From Microbacterium paraoxydans (GTDB lineage Bacteria; Actinomycetota; Actinomycetes; Actinomycetales; Microbacteriaceae): 64,000 nucleotides of DNA. The stretch covers positions 186,001-250,000 of the forward strand of contig NZ_LT629770.1 in NCBI RefSeq assembly GCF_900105335.1, given 5' to 3'. The notes beneath the pieces were generated by a model. That model made no database searches. It was not told the origin of the DNA and saw nothing but the letters and a program-made list of their open reading frames with translations. This document shows, piece after piece, positions 1 through 8,176 of the stretch. Within the stretch, counting starts at the first letter, position 1, and each line of letters opens with the position of its first letter. Made by a program: the position numbers and the translations under genes.

Positions 1-19
1 CTTCAAGGTCGGCGCGTAG
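1..19 (+). CDS. tsf: 3' end of elongation factor Ts (partial)
   Basis: Only the last five codons are present (Phe-Lys-Val-Gly-Ala, then TAG at 17-19). The ending fits actinobacterial EF-Ts, and tsf normally lies directly upstream of pyrH and frr. The assignment rests on this short tail, the following terminator and gene order, so it is an inference. Confidence 0.6.
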
Positions 20-26
20 CACTGTC

Positions 27-60
27 GAAGGGGTTCGGATCGCTCGATCCGAACCCCTTC
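27..60 (+). terminator. Intrinsic terminator after tsf
   Basis: A perfect 16-bp stem (27-42 pairing with 45-60) with a minimal CT loop, followed by TTC rather than a long T run. It separates tsf from pyrH, so pyrH probably has its own promoter; TATCTT at 80-85 is a candidate -10. Confidence 0.85.
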
Positions 61-109
61 TTCATGCCCACCAGGCACTATCTTGAATCGGGACGAGAGG
101 ACACCCCCC

Positions 110-826
110 ATGACTGAACGCACCGGACGCCGTCGCGTCCTCCTCAAGCTCTCCGGAGAGGCGTTCGGCGCCGGGCAGCTCGGCGTCAACCCCGACGTGG
201 TCAGCCAGATGGCGCGGGAGATCGCCGCCGCGGTCGACCGGGTCGAAGTGGCGGTCGTCGTCGGCGGAGGCAACTTCTTCCGTGGGGCCGAGCTCAGCCA
301 GCGAGGAATGGATCGCGGGCGCGCCGACTACATGGGCATGCTCGGCACCGTGATGAACGCCCTGGCTCTGCAGGACTTCCTCGAGCAGGCGGGTGCCGCG
401 ACGCGTGTGCAGTCCGCGATCTCGATGACCCAGGTCGCCGAGCCCTACATCCCGCGTCGGGCGGAGCGGCACATGGAGAAGGGCCGCGTCGTCATCTTCG
501 GCGCCGGCGCGGGCCTGCCGTACTTCTCCACCGACACGGTCGCCGCGCAGCGCGCACTGGAGATCGGCGCGCAGGAGGTCCTCGTGGCCAAGAACGGCGT
601 CGACGCGATCTACACCGCCGACCCGAACAAGCACGCCGACGCGGAGCGCATCGATCGCGTGACCTATCGCGATGCTCTGCAGCAGGGCCTCAAGGTCGTC
701 GACTCGACGGCGTTCAGCCTGTGCATGGACAACAACATGGACATGCGCGTCTTCGGCATGGAGCCGGCGGGCAACGTCACCCGCGCGCTCCTGGGCGAGC
801 CCATCGGCACGCTCGTCACCGCCTGA
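110..826 (+). CDS. pyrH: UMP kinase
   Basis: Bacterial UMP kinase of the amino-acid-kinase fold, phosphorylating UMP to UDP with ATP in cytosolic pyrimidine synthesis. The 238-residue product has the family N-terminus [13 protein letters not shown], the glycine-rich [11 protein letters not shown] segment and the [17 protein letters not shown] region typical of PyrH. An upstream in-frame TTG at 83 would add nine residues, but the ATG at 110 has GAGAGGA nine bases before it and matches the family start. It lies between tsf and frr, the classical translation-factor cluster. The enzyme is a hexamer usually regulated by GTP and UTP. Confidence 0.96.
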   Translation: MTERTGRRRVLLKLSGEAFGAGQLGVNPDVVSQMAREIAAAVDRVEVAVVVGGGNFFRGAELSQRGMDRGRADYMGMLGTVMNALALQDFLEQAGAATRVQSAISMTQVAEPYIPRRAERHMEKGRVVIFGAGAGLPYFSTDTVAAQRALEIGAQEVLVAKNGVDAIYTADPNKHADAERIDRVTYRDALQQGLKVVDSTAFSLCMDNNMDMRVFGMEPAGNVTRALLGEPIGTLVTA

Positions 827-893
827 GCGCCTGCACGGGACGGGAGCCCGCTCCCGATAGAATTTCCAGAACACCCCGACGATAGGAGCCACC

Positions 894-1448
894 GTGATCG
901 CGGACGTCCTCGCTGAAACCACCACCCGCATGTCCCGGGCCGTCGAGGCTGCCAAGGAGGACTTCTCCACGGTGCGCACCGGTCGTGCGAACCCGCAGCT
1001 CTTCCAGAAGGTGCTGGTCGACTACTACGGCACGCCGACCCCGCTCGCGCAGCTCGCCTCGCTCGCGAACCAGGAAGCACGCACGCTCATCATCACGCCG
1101 TACGACAAGTCCGCCCTCAAGGCGATCGAGCAGGCCATCCGCGACATGCCGAACCTCGGGGCGAACCCCACGAACGACGGCAACCTCGTGCGGGTCACGA
1201 TGCCCGAGCTCACCGCCGAGCGGCGCAAGGAGTACGTGAAGCTCGTGAAGTCCAAGGCCGAGGACGCCAAGGTCCACGTCCGCGGCATCCGCCGGAAGGC
1301 GAAGGACGAGCTGGACGGCCTGAAGAGCGAGCTCGGTGAGGACGAGATCGCCCGCGGCGAGAAGGAGCTGGACGCGCTGACCCGTCAGCACGTCGATCTC
1401 ATCGACGACGCGCTCAAGCGCAAAGAGGCCGAACTCCTCGAGGTGTAG
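894..1448 (+). CDS. frr: Ribosome recycling factor
   Basis: RRF works with EF-G to split post-termination ribosomes. The 184-residue length is standard, and the family segments [14 protein letters not shown] (near 24-37) and [19 protein letters not shown] are intact. The GTG start at 894 has AGGAG eight bases upstream. TAGAAT at 858-863 is a plausible -10, giving a short leader, so frr may be transcribed independently of pyrH as well as with it. It is followed after 5 bases by cdsA. Confidence 0.97.
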   Translation: MIADVLAETTTRMSRAVEAAKEDFSTVRTGRANPQLFQKVLVDYYGTPTPLAQLASLANQEARTLIITPYDKSALKAIEQAIRDMPNLGANPTNDGNLVRVTMPELTAERRKEYVKLVKSKAEDAKVHVRGIRRKAKDELDGLKSELGEDEIARGEKELDALTRQHVDLIDDALKRKEAELLEV

Positions 1449-1453
1449 CTCGT

Positions 1454-2599
1454 ATGTCCGATGAATCGCGCGGCGCTGAGGAGGGCACTCCGGTGACGCG
1501 CCGGGAGGAGCGGCCCGAGGCCGGTCCTGACGGCGGCGTGCCGCTCGCCGACGCCGCCTTCCCGGCGTTCGACGCGGATCGGGTGCCGCCCCGGCCACCA
1601 CTCCCGGCGCCGCCGGGTGCGGCTCCTGTCACCGCCGACCGCCTCGACACCGCCGACCACAACGCGATCCGCGAGCAGTGGCGTCAGGCGCGCGACGAGT
1701 TCGGCACGCATGTCTCCCATGCGCGCGATCAGCTCGACCAGGCGAACGAGCGCATCAAGCAGCGCACCGGTCGCGATCTGATCCTCGCGATCCTCATCGG
1801 ACTCGCATTCGGCGCGGCACTGCTCGGTTCGCTGCTGTTCATCAAGGCGCTGTTCGTGCCGTTCGCGTTGGCTGCGGCCCTGCTCGGCGTGTACGAGCTC
1901 TCCCGCGCCCTGCGAGCGGCCGGGCGTCGTGTCGACGTCGTCCCGCAGCTGATCGCCTCGACGTTCCTTGTCCTGTCCGCGTACTTCGCCGAGCCGTGGC
2001 TGAGCTGGGTCATGCTGTTCGTCTCCGTGGCCTTCGTCATCGTCTGGCGCCTGCTCGCCCAGATGGTGGCGAAGGACGGCCGCACATACGGAGATGTGCT
2101 CACCGACGCCGTGATCGGCGGTTTCGTGCAGGTGTACGTGCCGTTCCTCGCCGGCGTGGCCCTCATCCTGCTCGAGCAGGAGGGCGGGCAGTGGTGGGTG
2201 CTCAGCTTCATCGCGATCGCGGTCGCCGCGGACACCGGTGCGTATGCGGCTGGACTCGCCTTCGGGCGGCACCCGATGGCACCGCGGATCAGTCCCAAGA
2301 AGACCTGGGAGGGCTTCGGCGGCGCCGTGGTCGCGTCGCTCGTGGCGGGCGTGCTCCTCGCGATCTTCCTGCTCGATCTGCCCTGGTGGGGTGGCGTGAT
2401 CTTCGGCGCCGCGATCCTGCTGTCCGCGACGCTCGGGGACCTCGGCGAGTCGATGTTGAAGCGCGACCTCGGGATCAAGGACATGAGCTCGTGGCTTCCA
2501 GGGCACGGAGGACTCCTCGACCGGCTGGACAGCATCCTGCCGTCGACGATCCCCGCCCTCTGCCTGTACTTCCTCCTCTCTCCCTGGTTGGTGCTGTGA
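1454..2599 (+). CDS. cdsA: Phosphatidate cytidylyltransferase
   Basis: Makes CDP-diacylglycerol from CTP and phosphatidate, the branch point of membrane phospholipid synthesis. The 381-residue protein has a Pro/Ala-rich soluble N-terminus of about 110 residues, then about eight membrane segments, and ends with the complete CDP-alcohol cytidylyltransferase signature near residues 331-360 (SMLKRDLGIKDMSSWLPGHG followed by GLLDRLDS). The long N-terminal extension is common in actinobacterial CdsA. The start is 5 bases after frr, and the stop overlaps the next start (TGATG). Confidence 0.95.
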   Translation: MSDESRGAEEGTPVTRREERPEAGPDGGVPLADAAFPAFDADRVPPRPPLPAPPGAAPVTADRLDTADHNAIREQWRQARDEFGTHVSHARDQLDQANERIKQRTGRDLILAILIGLAFGAALLGSLLFIKALFVPFALAAALLGVYELSRALRAAGRRVDVVPQLIASTFLVLSAYFAEPWLSWVMLFVSVAFVIVWRLLAQMVAKDGRTYGDVLTDAVIGGFVQVYVPFLAGVALILLEQEGGQWWVLSFIAIAVAADTGAYAAGLAFGRHPMAPRISPKKTWEGFGGAVVASLVAGVLLAIFLLDLPWWGGVIFGAAILLSATLGDLGESMLKRDLGIKDMSSWLPGHGGLLDRLDSILPSTIPALCLYFLLSPWLVL

Positions 2600-2630
2600 T
2601 GAACGACAGTGGTGCTGTGATGGACGACGA
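2589..2630 (+). repeat. 21-bp tandem duplication at the cdsA / DivIVA-repeat gene junction
   Basis: Units 2589-2609 and 2610-2630 match at 18 of 21 positions, the first 13 bases being identical (TGGTGCTGTGATG). The duplication gives the downstream gene two in-frame ATGs, at 2599 and 2620, each preceded by the same sequence. Only the first overlaps the cdsA stop. Confidence 0.8.
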
Positions 2631-3201
2631 CCGCCGCGAGGGCACCGTGCAGAGCACGGCCAAGCCGGCGTTCGCACTCACGACCGGACGCACGAAGGGG
2701 TACCACCGCGCCGCGGTGGACGGGTTCCTCGCGTCGGCGCGACAGACATTCGAGAGCGGTGCGGACGACCTCACGGCCGAGGACGTGCGCACCGTCTCCT
2801 TCCCGCTCGTCAAGGAGGGCTACGTGGTGGCGGACGTCGACGCGGCCCTCGGACGCGTCGAGGATGCCTTCGCCGCGCGCGAGCGGGAGCGCGCCGTGCG
2901 CTCCCTCGGAGCGGGCGCATGGGTGGAGCAGGCGAGGGCCGACGCGCAGGTGATCCTGGACCACCTGGCGCGTCCGCGTCGGCACCGGTTCGCCCGCACC
3001 GGATTCCTCACCTTCGGCTACCGCGTCGACGAGGTCGATCACGTCACCTCCCGCATCGTCCGCTACCTGCGGGACGGCGACGCGCTGTCGGCCGAGCAGC
3101 TGCGGTCCGCGGCGTTCCGCATGCAGCGCGGCGGCTACCGCGAAGAGCAGGTCGACGCGCTCCTGGACGCCACCATCGACGTGATCCTGGCGGTCCGCTG
3201 A
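2599..3201 (+). CDS. DivIVA-domain repeat protein
   Basis: A 200-residue protein with repeats of the short DivIVA-like motif found in actinobacterial DivI1A-repeat proteins: a diverged copy near residues 26-50 (FALTTGRTKGYHRAAVDGFL), then FPLVKEGYVVADVDAALGRV, FLTFGYRVDEVDHVTSRIV and FRMQRGGYREEQVDALLDA. These segments resemble the membrane-curvature-sensing N-terminus of DivIVA/Wag31, but the long C-terminal coiled coil is missing. A role in cell-pole or envelope organisation is therefore only an inference. The ATG at 2599 overlaps the cdsA stop and suggests translational coupling; the ATG at 2620 is an equally plausible start created by a local duplication. Confidence 0.8.
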   Translation: MNDSGAVMDDDRREGTVQSTAKPAFALTTGRTKGYHRAAVDGFLASARQTFESGADDLTAEDVRTVSFPLVKEGYVVADVDAALGRVEDAFAARERERAVRSLGAGAWVEQARADAQVILDHLARPRRHRFARTGFLTFGYRVDEVDHVTSRIVRYLRDGDALSAEQLRSAAFRMQRGGYREEQVDALLDATIDVILAVR

Positions 3202-3229
3202 GCACGTCTGATGGCCTCTTCAGGCAGGT

Positions 3230-3958
3230 ATGCGTAAACTGTCCTCCATCGTGAACTCCCGAAACGACATGATGCCCGATCGAAACGACGCCCTGCTGGT
3301 ACCCGCAGCGACGTCCGCGTCGGCCACCCGCGGCACCCGCCGCTGGTCTCGCCGCCGCGGTGTCGTCGGGGTCTTCAGCTCTCTCGCGGTCGTCGGATTC
3401 GCCGCCGCGATGGTCGCGCCCACCGGTGTCGCCCTGGCGCAGCCCATGGCCACGGACGCACCGGACTCCGTGTATGCGGTAGCACTGGCGGACACGCAGA
3501 ACCTCACCGTCACGGTGGAAGGAGCGGCGATCACCCCCGTCGAGCGCGGGTCGTTCGACATCTACGTCAAGCCCAAGCCGAAGCCCAAGCCGAAGCCGGC
3601 CCCGGCGACCACGTCCTCGTCGTCCGACGAGTCGGAGGGCGGATCCTCCGGCGGCGGTGGGCTCCCGCCGTACAGCGGCGGCGGCGCTCCCGCGGAGTGG
3701 ATGGCAGCCGCCGGGATCGCGCAGAGCGACTGGCAGTACGTCGACTACATCGTCTCGCGGGAGAGCGGTTGGAACCCCAACGCGACCAACTCGTCCTCCG
3801 GCGCCTGTGGCCTCGTCCAGGCGCTGCCCTGCAGCAAGGTGCCGGGCAACGGCTACAACCCGGTGGACAACCTCCGTTGGGCCACCGGATACGCCACCGG
3901 TCGCTACGGCAGCTGGGCAGGCGCGTACAACTTCTGGGTCACCAACCACTGGTGGTGA
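3230..3958 (+). CDS. Secreted protein with transglycosylase-like domain
   Basis: A 242-residue exported protein. An Arg-rich n-region (34-43) leads into a hydrophobic segment (44-70) ending ALA-QP, a signal-peptide pattern. A (Lys-Pro)5 spacer (about 114-123) and a Ser/Gly-rich linker follow. The C-terminal domain (about 155-242) resembles the lytic-transglycosylase/aggregation-promoting-factor fold, with candidate catalytic Glu178 in VDYIVSRESGWNPNAT and a downstream CGLVQALPCSKVPG loop whose Cys193/Cys201 could form a disulfide. It probably cleaves or binds peptidoglycan. No good RBS precedes the ATG at 3230; ATGs at 3269 and 3272 would still include the signal peptide. Confidence 0.82.
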   Translation: MRKLSSIVNSRNDMMPDRNDALLVPAATSASATRGTRRWSRRRGVVGVFSSLAVVGFAAAMVAPTGVALAQPMATDAPDSVYAVALADTQNLTVTVEGAAITPVERGSFDIYVKPKPKPKPKPAPATTSSSSDESEGGSSGGGGLPPYSGGGAPAEWMAAAGIAQSDWQYVDYIVSRESGWNPNATNSSSGACGLVQALPCSKVPGNGYNPVDNLRWATGYATGRYGSWAGAYNFWVTNHWW

Positions 3959-3967
3959 GCCGGCACC

Positions 3968-4255
3968 ATGCCCCGCTCACGCCGACGTCCTTCCGCGCGC
4001 CCTGAGGGCGATGACTCCTTCGAGCGTCTCCTCGCCGGCTGGAAGCGCACCGAGGTCCGCCGAGGCGTGGAGTGGACGGTGCAGCCCGTCTCCGCACTCC
4101 AGGCGCAGAAGGCGTACGTCTGCCCGGGTTGCGGACGGTCCGTCGAGCCCGGTACCGCCCACCTCGTCGCCTGGCGCGCGGACGGTGTTCTCGGCGACGC
4201 CGCGGCTCTCGCCGACCGCAGACACTGGCACAACCACTGTTGGAGGATCGCATGA
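3968..4255 (+). CDS. Small zinc-site-like protein of unknown function
   Basis: A 95-residue basic protein. Residues about 51-95 contain CPGCGRSVEPGTAHLV and end with HWHNHCW, so a CxxC pair and a His/Cys pair could bind one zinc in a treble-clef arrangement. I recognise it only as an actinobacterial conserved family, sometimes labelled ATP/GTP-binding; no P-loop is visible to support that label. Its stop overlaps the next gene by 4 bases (ATGA), so the two are probably co-translated. Confidence 0.75.
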   Translation: MPRSRRRPSARPEGDDSFERLLAGWKRTEVRRGVEWTVQPVSALQAQKAYVCPGCGRSVEPGTAHLVAWRADGVLGDAAALADRRHWHNHCWRIA

Positions 4256-4974
4256 CCATCGAGATCCGGGGACCGCTGGAGCTTCCGGCGCGTCGTGAGG
4301 ACATCGAGCTGCACACCGCGGACGGCCTGACGCTCGTCGGCGAGCTCGCGATGCCGGAGGCCGACGCGCCGGCCGCGACCCTGGTCACGCTGCACCCGCT
4401 GCCGACCGCCGGCGGCTTCATGGACTCGCACATCATCCGGAAGGCGTCCGCGCGGCTGCCCGCCCTGGCCGATCTCGCGGTGCTGCGGTTCAACACGCGT
4501 GGCACCACATCGCCGCGCGGCACCAGCGAGGGAACGTTCGACGGCGGCGCTGCGGAGCAGTTCGATGTCGCAGCCGCCATGGACTTCGTCCGTGACCGCG
4601 CGCTGCCGCGCCCGTGGCTCGTCGGGTGGTCGTTCGGGACGGAACTCGCCCTCAAGTACGGTGCCGACCACGACATCGAGGGCATCATCCTCCTCTCGCC
4701 GCCGTTGCATCGCGCTACGGCGGAGGAGGTCGCCGCCTGGGGGAAGACCGGCCACCGCGTGGTCATCCTCGTGCCCGAGTTCGACGACTACCTGCGCCCG
4801 GCGGAAGCGCGGGAGCGCTTCGCGACGATCCCCCAGGCGCAGCTGATCGCGGTCGAAGGAGGCAAGCACCTGTGGGTGGGGGAGACCCAGACGCGCCGGG
4901 TGCTCACAGAGATCGTCGCCGCGGTCAATCCGTCGGCTCTGCCGCTGCCGACCCACTGGTCGACCGAGGACTGA
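4252..4974 (+). CDS. Alpha/beta hydrolase
   Basis: A 240-residue single-domain alpha/beta hydrolase. The nucleophile elbow is GWSFGTE (Ser in the centre), the oxyanion strand segment is TLHPLPTAGG, and a late Asp (VPEFDDYLRP) and His (EGGKHLWVGE) complete a likely triad. It is cytosolic, with no signal peptide. The substrate is not deducible; the shape resembles small COG2945-type hydrolases. It overlaps the preceding zinc-site gene and is convergent with the transporter that ends at 4993. Confidence 0.85.
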   Translation: MTIEIRGPLELPARREDIELHTADGLTLVGELAMPEADAPAATLVTLHPLPTAGGFMDSHIIRKASARLPALADLAVLRFNTRGTTSPRGTSEGTFDGGAAEQFDVAAAMDFVRDRALPRPWLVGWSFGTELALKYGADHDIEGIILLSPPLHRATAEEVAAWGKTGHRVVILVPEFDDYLRPAEARERFATIPQAQLIAVEGGKHLWVGETQTRRVLTEIVAAVNPSALPLPTHWSTED

Positions 4975-4992
4975 CGCCGCGGGCGACCCTGG

Positions 4993-6054
4993 TCATCGTT
5001 CGTTCATACGCGGGATGAGCACCTGGCGGTAGAGGATCAGGATGCTGGCGGCCACCGGGATCGCGATGAGCGCCCCGAGCAGGCCCAGCAGGCTGCCTCC
5101 GGCGAGGGCGGCCACCACGACGACGGCGCCGGGCACGGAGACCGCGCGGCTCATGATGCGCGGCGAGATCACGTACGCCTCGATCTGCATGTAGATCAGG
5201 TAGTAGATCGCCGCCGCGAGAGCCGTGCCGGGGGAGCCGAGGCCAGGGATGAGGCAGACGAGGACGATGATCGTCGAGCCGGTCAGGGTGCCCACCAGTG
5301 GGATGAGCGAGAAGAAGAAGGCGACGACCGCGAGAACGGCGGGGAACGGCGCGTCGATGATCGTGAGGTAGATCGCGCTGAGGACGCCGTTGATCACGCC
5401 CTGGCTGACCTGGCCCATGACGTAGTAGCCGACCGAGTCGGTGATCTGCTCCGAGAGATCGATGAAGCGATCCCGCTTGGACGCCGGGACGAGCTGGTAC
5501 ACCGCGCGCTTGAGCGAGGGCGTCGAGGCCGTGAGATAGATGGTCAGGATGAGGACGATGAACGCGCCGAACACACCGCTGAGCACGGCGCCGCTGGCGA
5601 TCAGCACGCCCTGACCGATCGACCCGCCGATCTCCGCGAGATTGGTGGTCAGCCAGTCCTCCACGTACGCGAAGACGTCGTCGACGAGGAGGTTGGGGAA
5701 CGTCTCCTGGATCCAACTCCGCAGGTCCTCGATCGCGGTTCCGCGTTGCACGATCGCCGTGATCTGGGCGATGAGCTGCGAGATCTGGTCGACCAGCACC
5801 GGCAGCACGATGAGGATGATCCCGACGAAGACGGCCAGCACGGCGACGATCGTCACGAGGACCGCGAGCCACCGGGGCAGGCGTCGACGCTCGAGGAACG
5901 TGACCAGGGGATCGAGTCCGAGGCTGAGGAAGAGCGCGGTCCCGATGTACAGCAGCACGGTCGACAGCGTCTGCACGCTGCTGATCAGGACGATCCCGAG
6001 GCCCACGCCCAGTGTCGCCACGAGGGCGGTGCGGAACGGGTTGTGGATCTTCAT
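4993..6054 (-). CDS. AI-2E family (PerM/UPF0118) transporter
   Basis: A 353-residue polytopic membrane protein. Two N-terminal hydrophobic segments (about 10-55), one near 60-85, a soluble amphipathic stretch (about 90-150), then several helices to the C-terminus. LVPASKRDRFIDLSEQITDSV and the glycine-rich FFFSLIPLVGTLTGSTI region are typical of the family, whose members export small molecules or exchange Na+/H+. I chose the ATG at 6054 because GGAG lies five bases upstream; the open frame runs further (to 6447) but that extension is hydrophilic and overlaps the divergent gene. Confidence 0.9.
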   Translation of the reverse strand: MKIHNPFRTALVATLGVGLGIVLISSVQTLSTVLLYIGTALFLSLGLDPLVTFLERRRLPRWLAVLVTIVAVLAVFVGIILIVLPVLVDQISQLIAQITAIVQRGTAIEDLRSWIQETFPNLLVDDVFAYVEDWLTTNLAEIGGSIGQGVLIASGAVLSGVFGAFIVLILTIYLTASTPSLKRAVYQLVPASKRDRFIDLSEQITDSVGYYVMGQVSQGVINGVLSAIYLTIIDAPFPAVLAVVAFFFSLIPLVGTLTGSTIIVLVCLIPGLGSPGTALAAAIYYLIYMQIEAYVISPRIMSRAVSVPGAVVVVAALAGGSLLGLLGALIAIPVAASILILYRQVLIPRMNER

Positions 6055-6170
6055 GCGGACTCCTCGGTACGGCTGCAGCAAGGCTACCCATGCCGCGGCT
6101 CGACGCGCCGCCGACGTGCCGCGCGACGGAGGAGGGAGGGCCCTCGTGGTCAACACACAGGTGGGTTCGC

Positions 6171-6176
6171 TAGTCT
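6171..6176 (+). promoter_or_regulatory. -10 element for the membrane/lipoprotein fusion gene
   Basis: TAGTCT, placing a transcript start near 6183 and leaving a leader of about 50 bases that contains AGGAGA (6221-6226). Confidence 0.5.
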
Positions 6177-6232
6177 GAAATGTCGAGTGTGGCGTCGCGG
6201 GCGGGAAGCCGCGATGCGTGAGGAGACTATTC

Positions 6233-8176
6233 GTGCGTTTCGTATGGGCCGTGGTGGCCTTCGTGCTGGCTGCCGTGCTGATCGGTGCGGGGATCGCCCA
6301 ACGCACCATCTTCGTCGGCCCGTCGTCTGAGGAAGCCCGCGTCGACATCGAGGAGCCCGCGCCCTTCGTGCTCCTGGACGGCGACGTCCTGCGGATCAAC
6401 GCCGGCGCGCAGAAGCTGCTCATCCGCGGCGAGGGCGAGATCTTCACCAGCTACGGGCGCACGGCCGACATGGAGGCCTGGCTCTCCGACTCGGAGTACA
6501 ACCACGTGACCGTCGGGGACGACGACGAACTCGTCGTCGACCACGTCGCCGCCGCGGACGACGAGGGGTCGACCGAGACGCCGGCGCCCGAGGCCACGGA
6601 GACACCGTCGCCGGAAGCCGACGCCGATGCACCCGCGGGTCGCAACCCCGCCGGCTCTGATCTGTGGCTCGACTCGTTCACCGATGAGAACTTCCTCTCC
6701 ACCGACAAGATGCAGCTCCCGGAAGGGACCAGCGTGCTGATCGCCTACGACGGCACCAAGGACGCGCCGGACGACATCGTCGTCTCCTGGCCGCTGGACA
6801 CGCGGACGCCTCTGGCAGGACCGCTCATGGCGGCCGGCGGCCTGGTGCTCCTCGTGGGGCTGGTCCTCTACGTGCTCGCGATCCGCCACCAGCGCCGTGG
6901 TCGGGGCCCGCGCCGGAAGGGTCCCGGGCCGCTTCCCTCGACCCAGCCGATCGACGTGGCGGCCCTTCCGCCATCCGAGCGGGATGCCCTGGAGGCCGCG
7001 GACGGGGCGCAGTCGCCGACACCGGCGGGGAAGGACGACGTGGACGACGCGGAGATCGTCGACGAGAAGGAGCAGGACGGGAAGAGTACGATGCGAGCCG
7101 AGCGCCCGAGGCGTCGTCGGCGCCTGCTCGCCCTCCCCGCCATCGGTTTGACCGCTCTGCTGGCCTCAGGCTGCACGGCCGACTCCTGGCCGGAGTTCGG
7201 GGACGCCTCCGCATCGCCGTCTCGGACGCCGACCGTGATCGCCCCCGAGAACCAGAAGCCGCCGGCAGTCACCGAGACGCAGGCCGAGCGGATCCTCCGG
7301 GAGGTCTCCGAAACTCTGGTGCAGGCCGATGAGGCGAAAGACCTCGACCTCGCGGCGACCCGTCTCGACGGCGCTCCGCTGACGACGAGGACCACTGACT
7401 ACGCCCTGCGCGCGAAGCTCCCGGATCGGGCCGCGCCCGCTGCGATCCCCACGGACGACGTCGAGGTGGTGCTCCCGGAGGCGACGGATCGCTGGCCGCG
7501 CACGGTCCTCATGCTCTCGAAGAGCACCGGTGACGACACAGTGCCGCCGGTGGTGCTCACCATGACGCAGGCCGACCCCTGGTCCAACTACAAGGTGACC
7601 AACATGGCGGAGATGTCGGCGGATGCGGTGTTCCCCGAGGTGGCCGCAAGCTGGCTGGGGACCTCGCTGGTCCCGGCGGACTCGGCCTTCCTGTCCGTGC
7701 CGCCGAACGAGGTCGCGGCGGCGTTCGCCGATGTCGTCGACAAGGGCGAGAAGAGTGCCTCGTACGGGCAGTTCGACGACTTGGCGCTCAACCTCGCCAC
7801 GTCGATCAGGGACAGCAGGCAGAACCTGGTGCAGGGGCTGGCTGATGCCGGCGCCGCGAAGACGTCCAAGGCGGCGTTCGACATGAAGCCGACGACGGCG
7901 GATCCGGTCTCGATGACGACGCTGGACAGCGGCGCCATCGTCGCGGTCTCCGTTCTCGATGTCGAGACGATCACCCCCACGTCCTCCGACGTCGTCATCC
8001 GTTTCGGTGACAACGAGGAGGCGAAGGCGCTCACCGGGGCGAAGGAGTCTGCGAAGGGCGCCGAGACGACATACGAGTTCCAGTTGTTCTTCGCCGTGCC
8101 GTCTCAGGGCTCGAGTGAACCGATCCGCCTCCTGGCCTCGCGCCAGGATCTCGTCTCCGTGAAGGTGATCAAGTGA
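6233..8176 (+). CDS. Membrane protein fused in frame to a lipoprotein-like domain
   Basis: A 647-residue protein of unknown function. Residues about 4-22 form a first membrane segment, an extracytoplasmic region with an acidic Pro/Thr/Glu-rich stretch follows, and a second membrane segment lies at about 193-217. A charged linker then leads to Met287, where MRAERPRRRRRLLALPAIGLTALLASGC looks like a complete lipoprotein signal with the lipobox Cys at residue 314 (quoted in part: LLALPAIGLTALLASGC). A soluble domain follows to the end. GTG 6233 is preferred over GTG 6218 because AGGAGA lies six bases before it. The stop overlaps the thioredoxin-TPR gene (GTGA). Either it is one fused protein or the internal ATG at 7091 also starts a separate lipoprotein. 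Confidence 0.75.
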   Translation: MRFVWAVVAFVLAAVLIGAGIAQRTIFVGPSSEEARVDIEEPAPFVLLDGDVLRINAGAQKLLIRGEGEIFTSYGRTADMEAWLSDSEYNHVTVGDDDELVVDHVAAADDEGSTETPAPEATETPSPEADADAPAGRNPAGSDLWLDSFTDENFLSTDKMQLPEGTSVLIAYDGTKDAPDDIVVSWPLDTRTPLAGPLMAAGGLVLLVGLVLYVLAIRHQRRGRGPRRKGPGPLPSTQPIDVAALPPSERDALEAADGAQSPTPAGKDDVDDAEIVDEKEQDGKSTMRAERPRRRRRLLALPAIGLTALLASGCTADSWPEFGDASASPSRTPTVIAPENQKPPAVTETQAERILREVSETLVQADEAKDLDLAATRLDGAPLTTRTTDYALRAKLPDRAAPAAIPTDDVEVVLPEATDRWPRTVLMLSKSTGDDTVPPVVLTMTQADPWSNYKVTNMAEMSADAVFPEVAASWLGTSLVPADSAFLSVPPNEVAAAFADVVDKGEKSASYGQFDDLALNLATSIRDSRQNLVQGLADAGAAKTSKAAFDMKPTTADPVSMTTLDSGAIVAVSVLDVETITPTSSDVVIRFGDNEEAKALTGAKESAKGAETTYEFQLFFAVPSQGSSEPIRLLASRQDLVSVKVIK

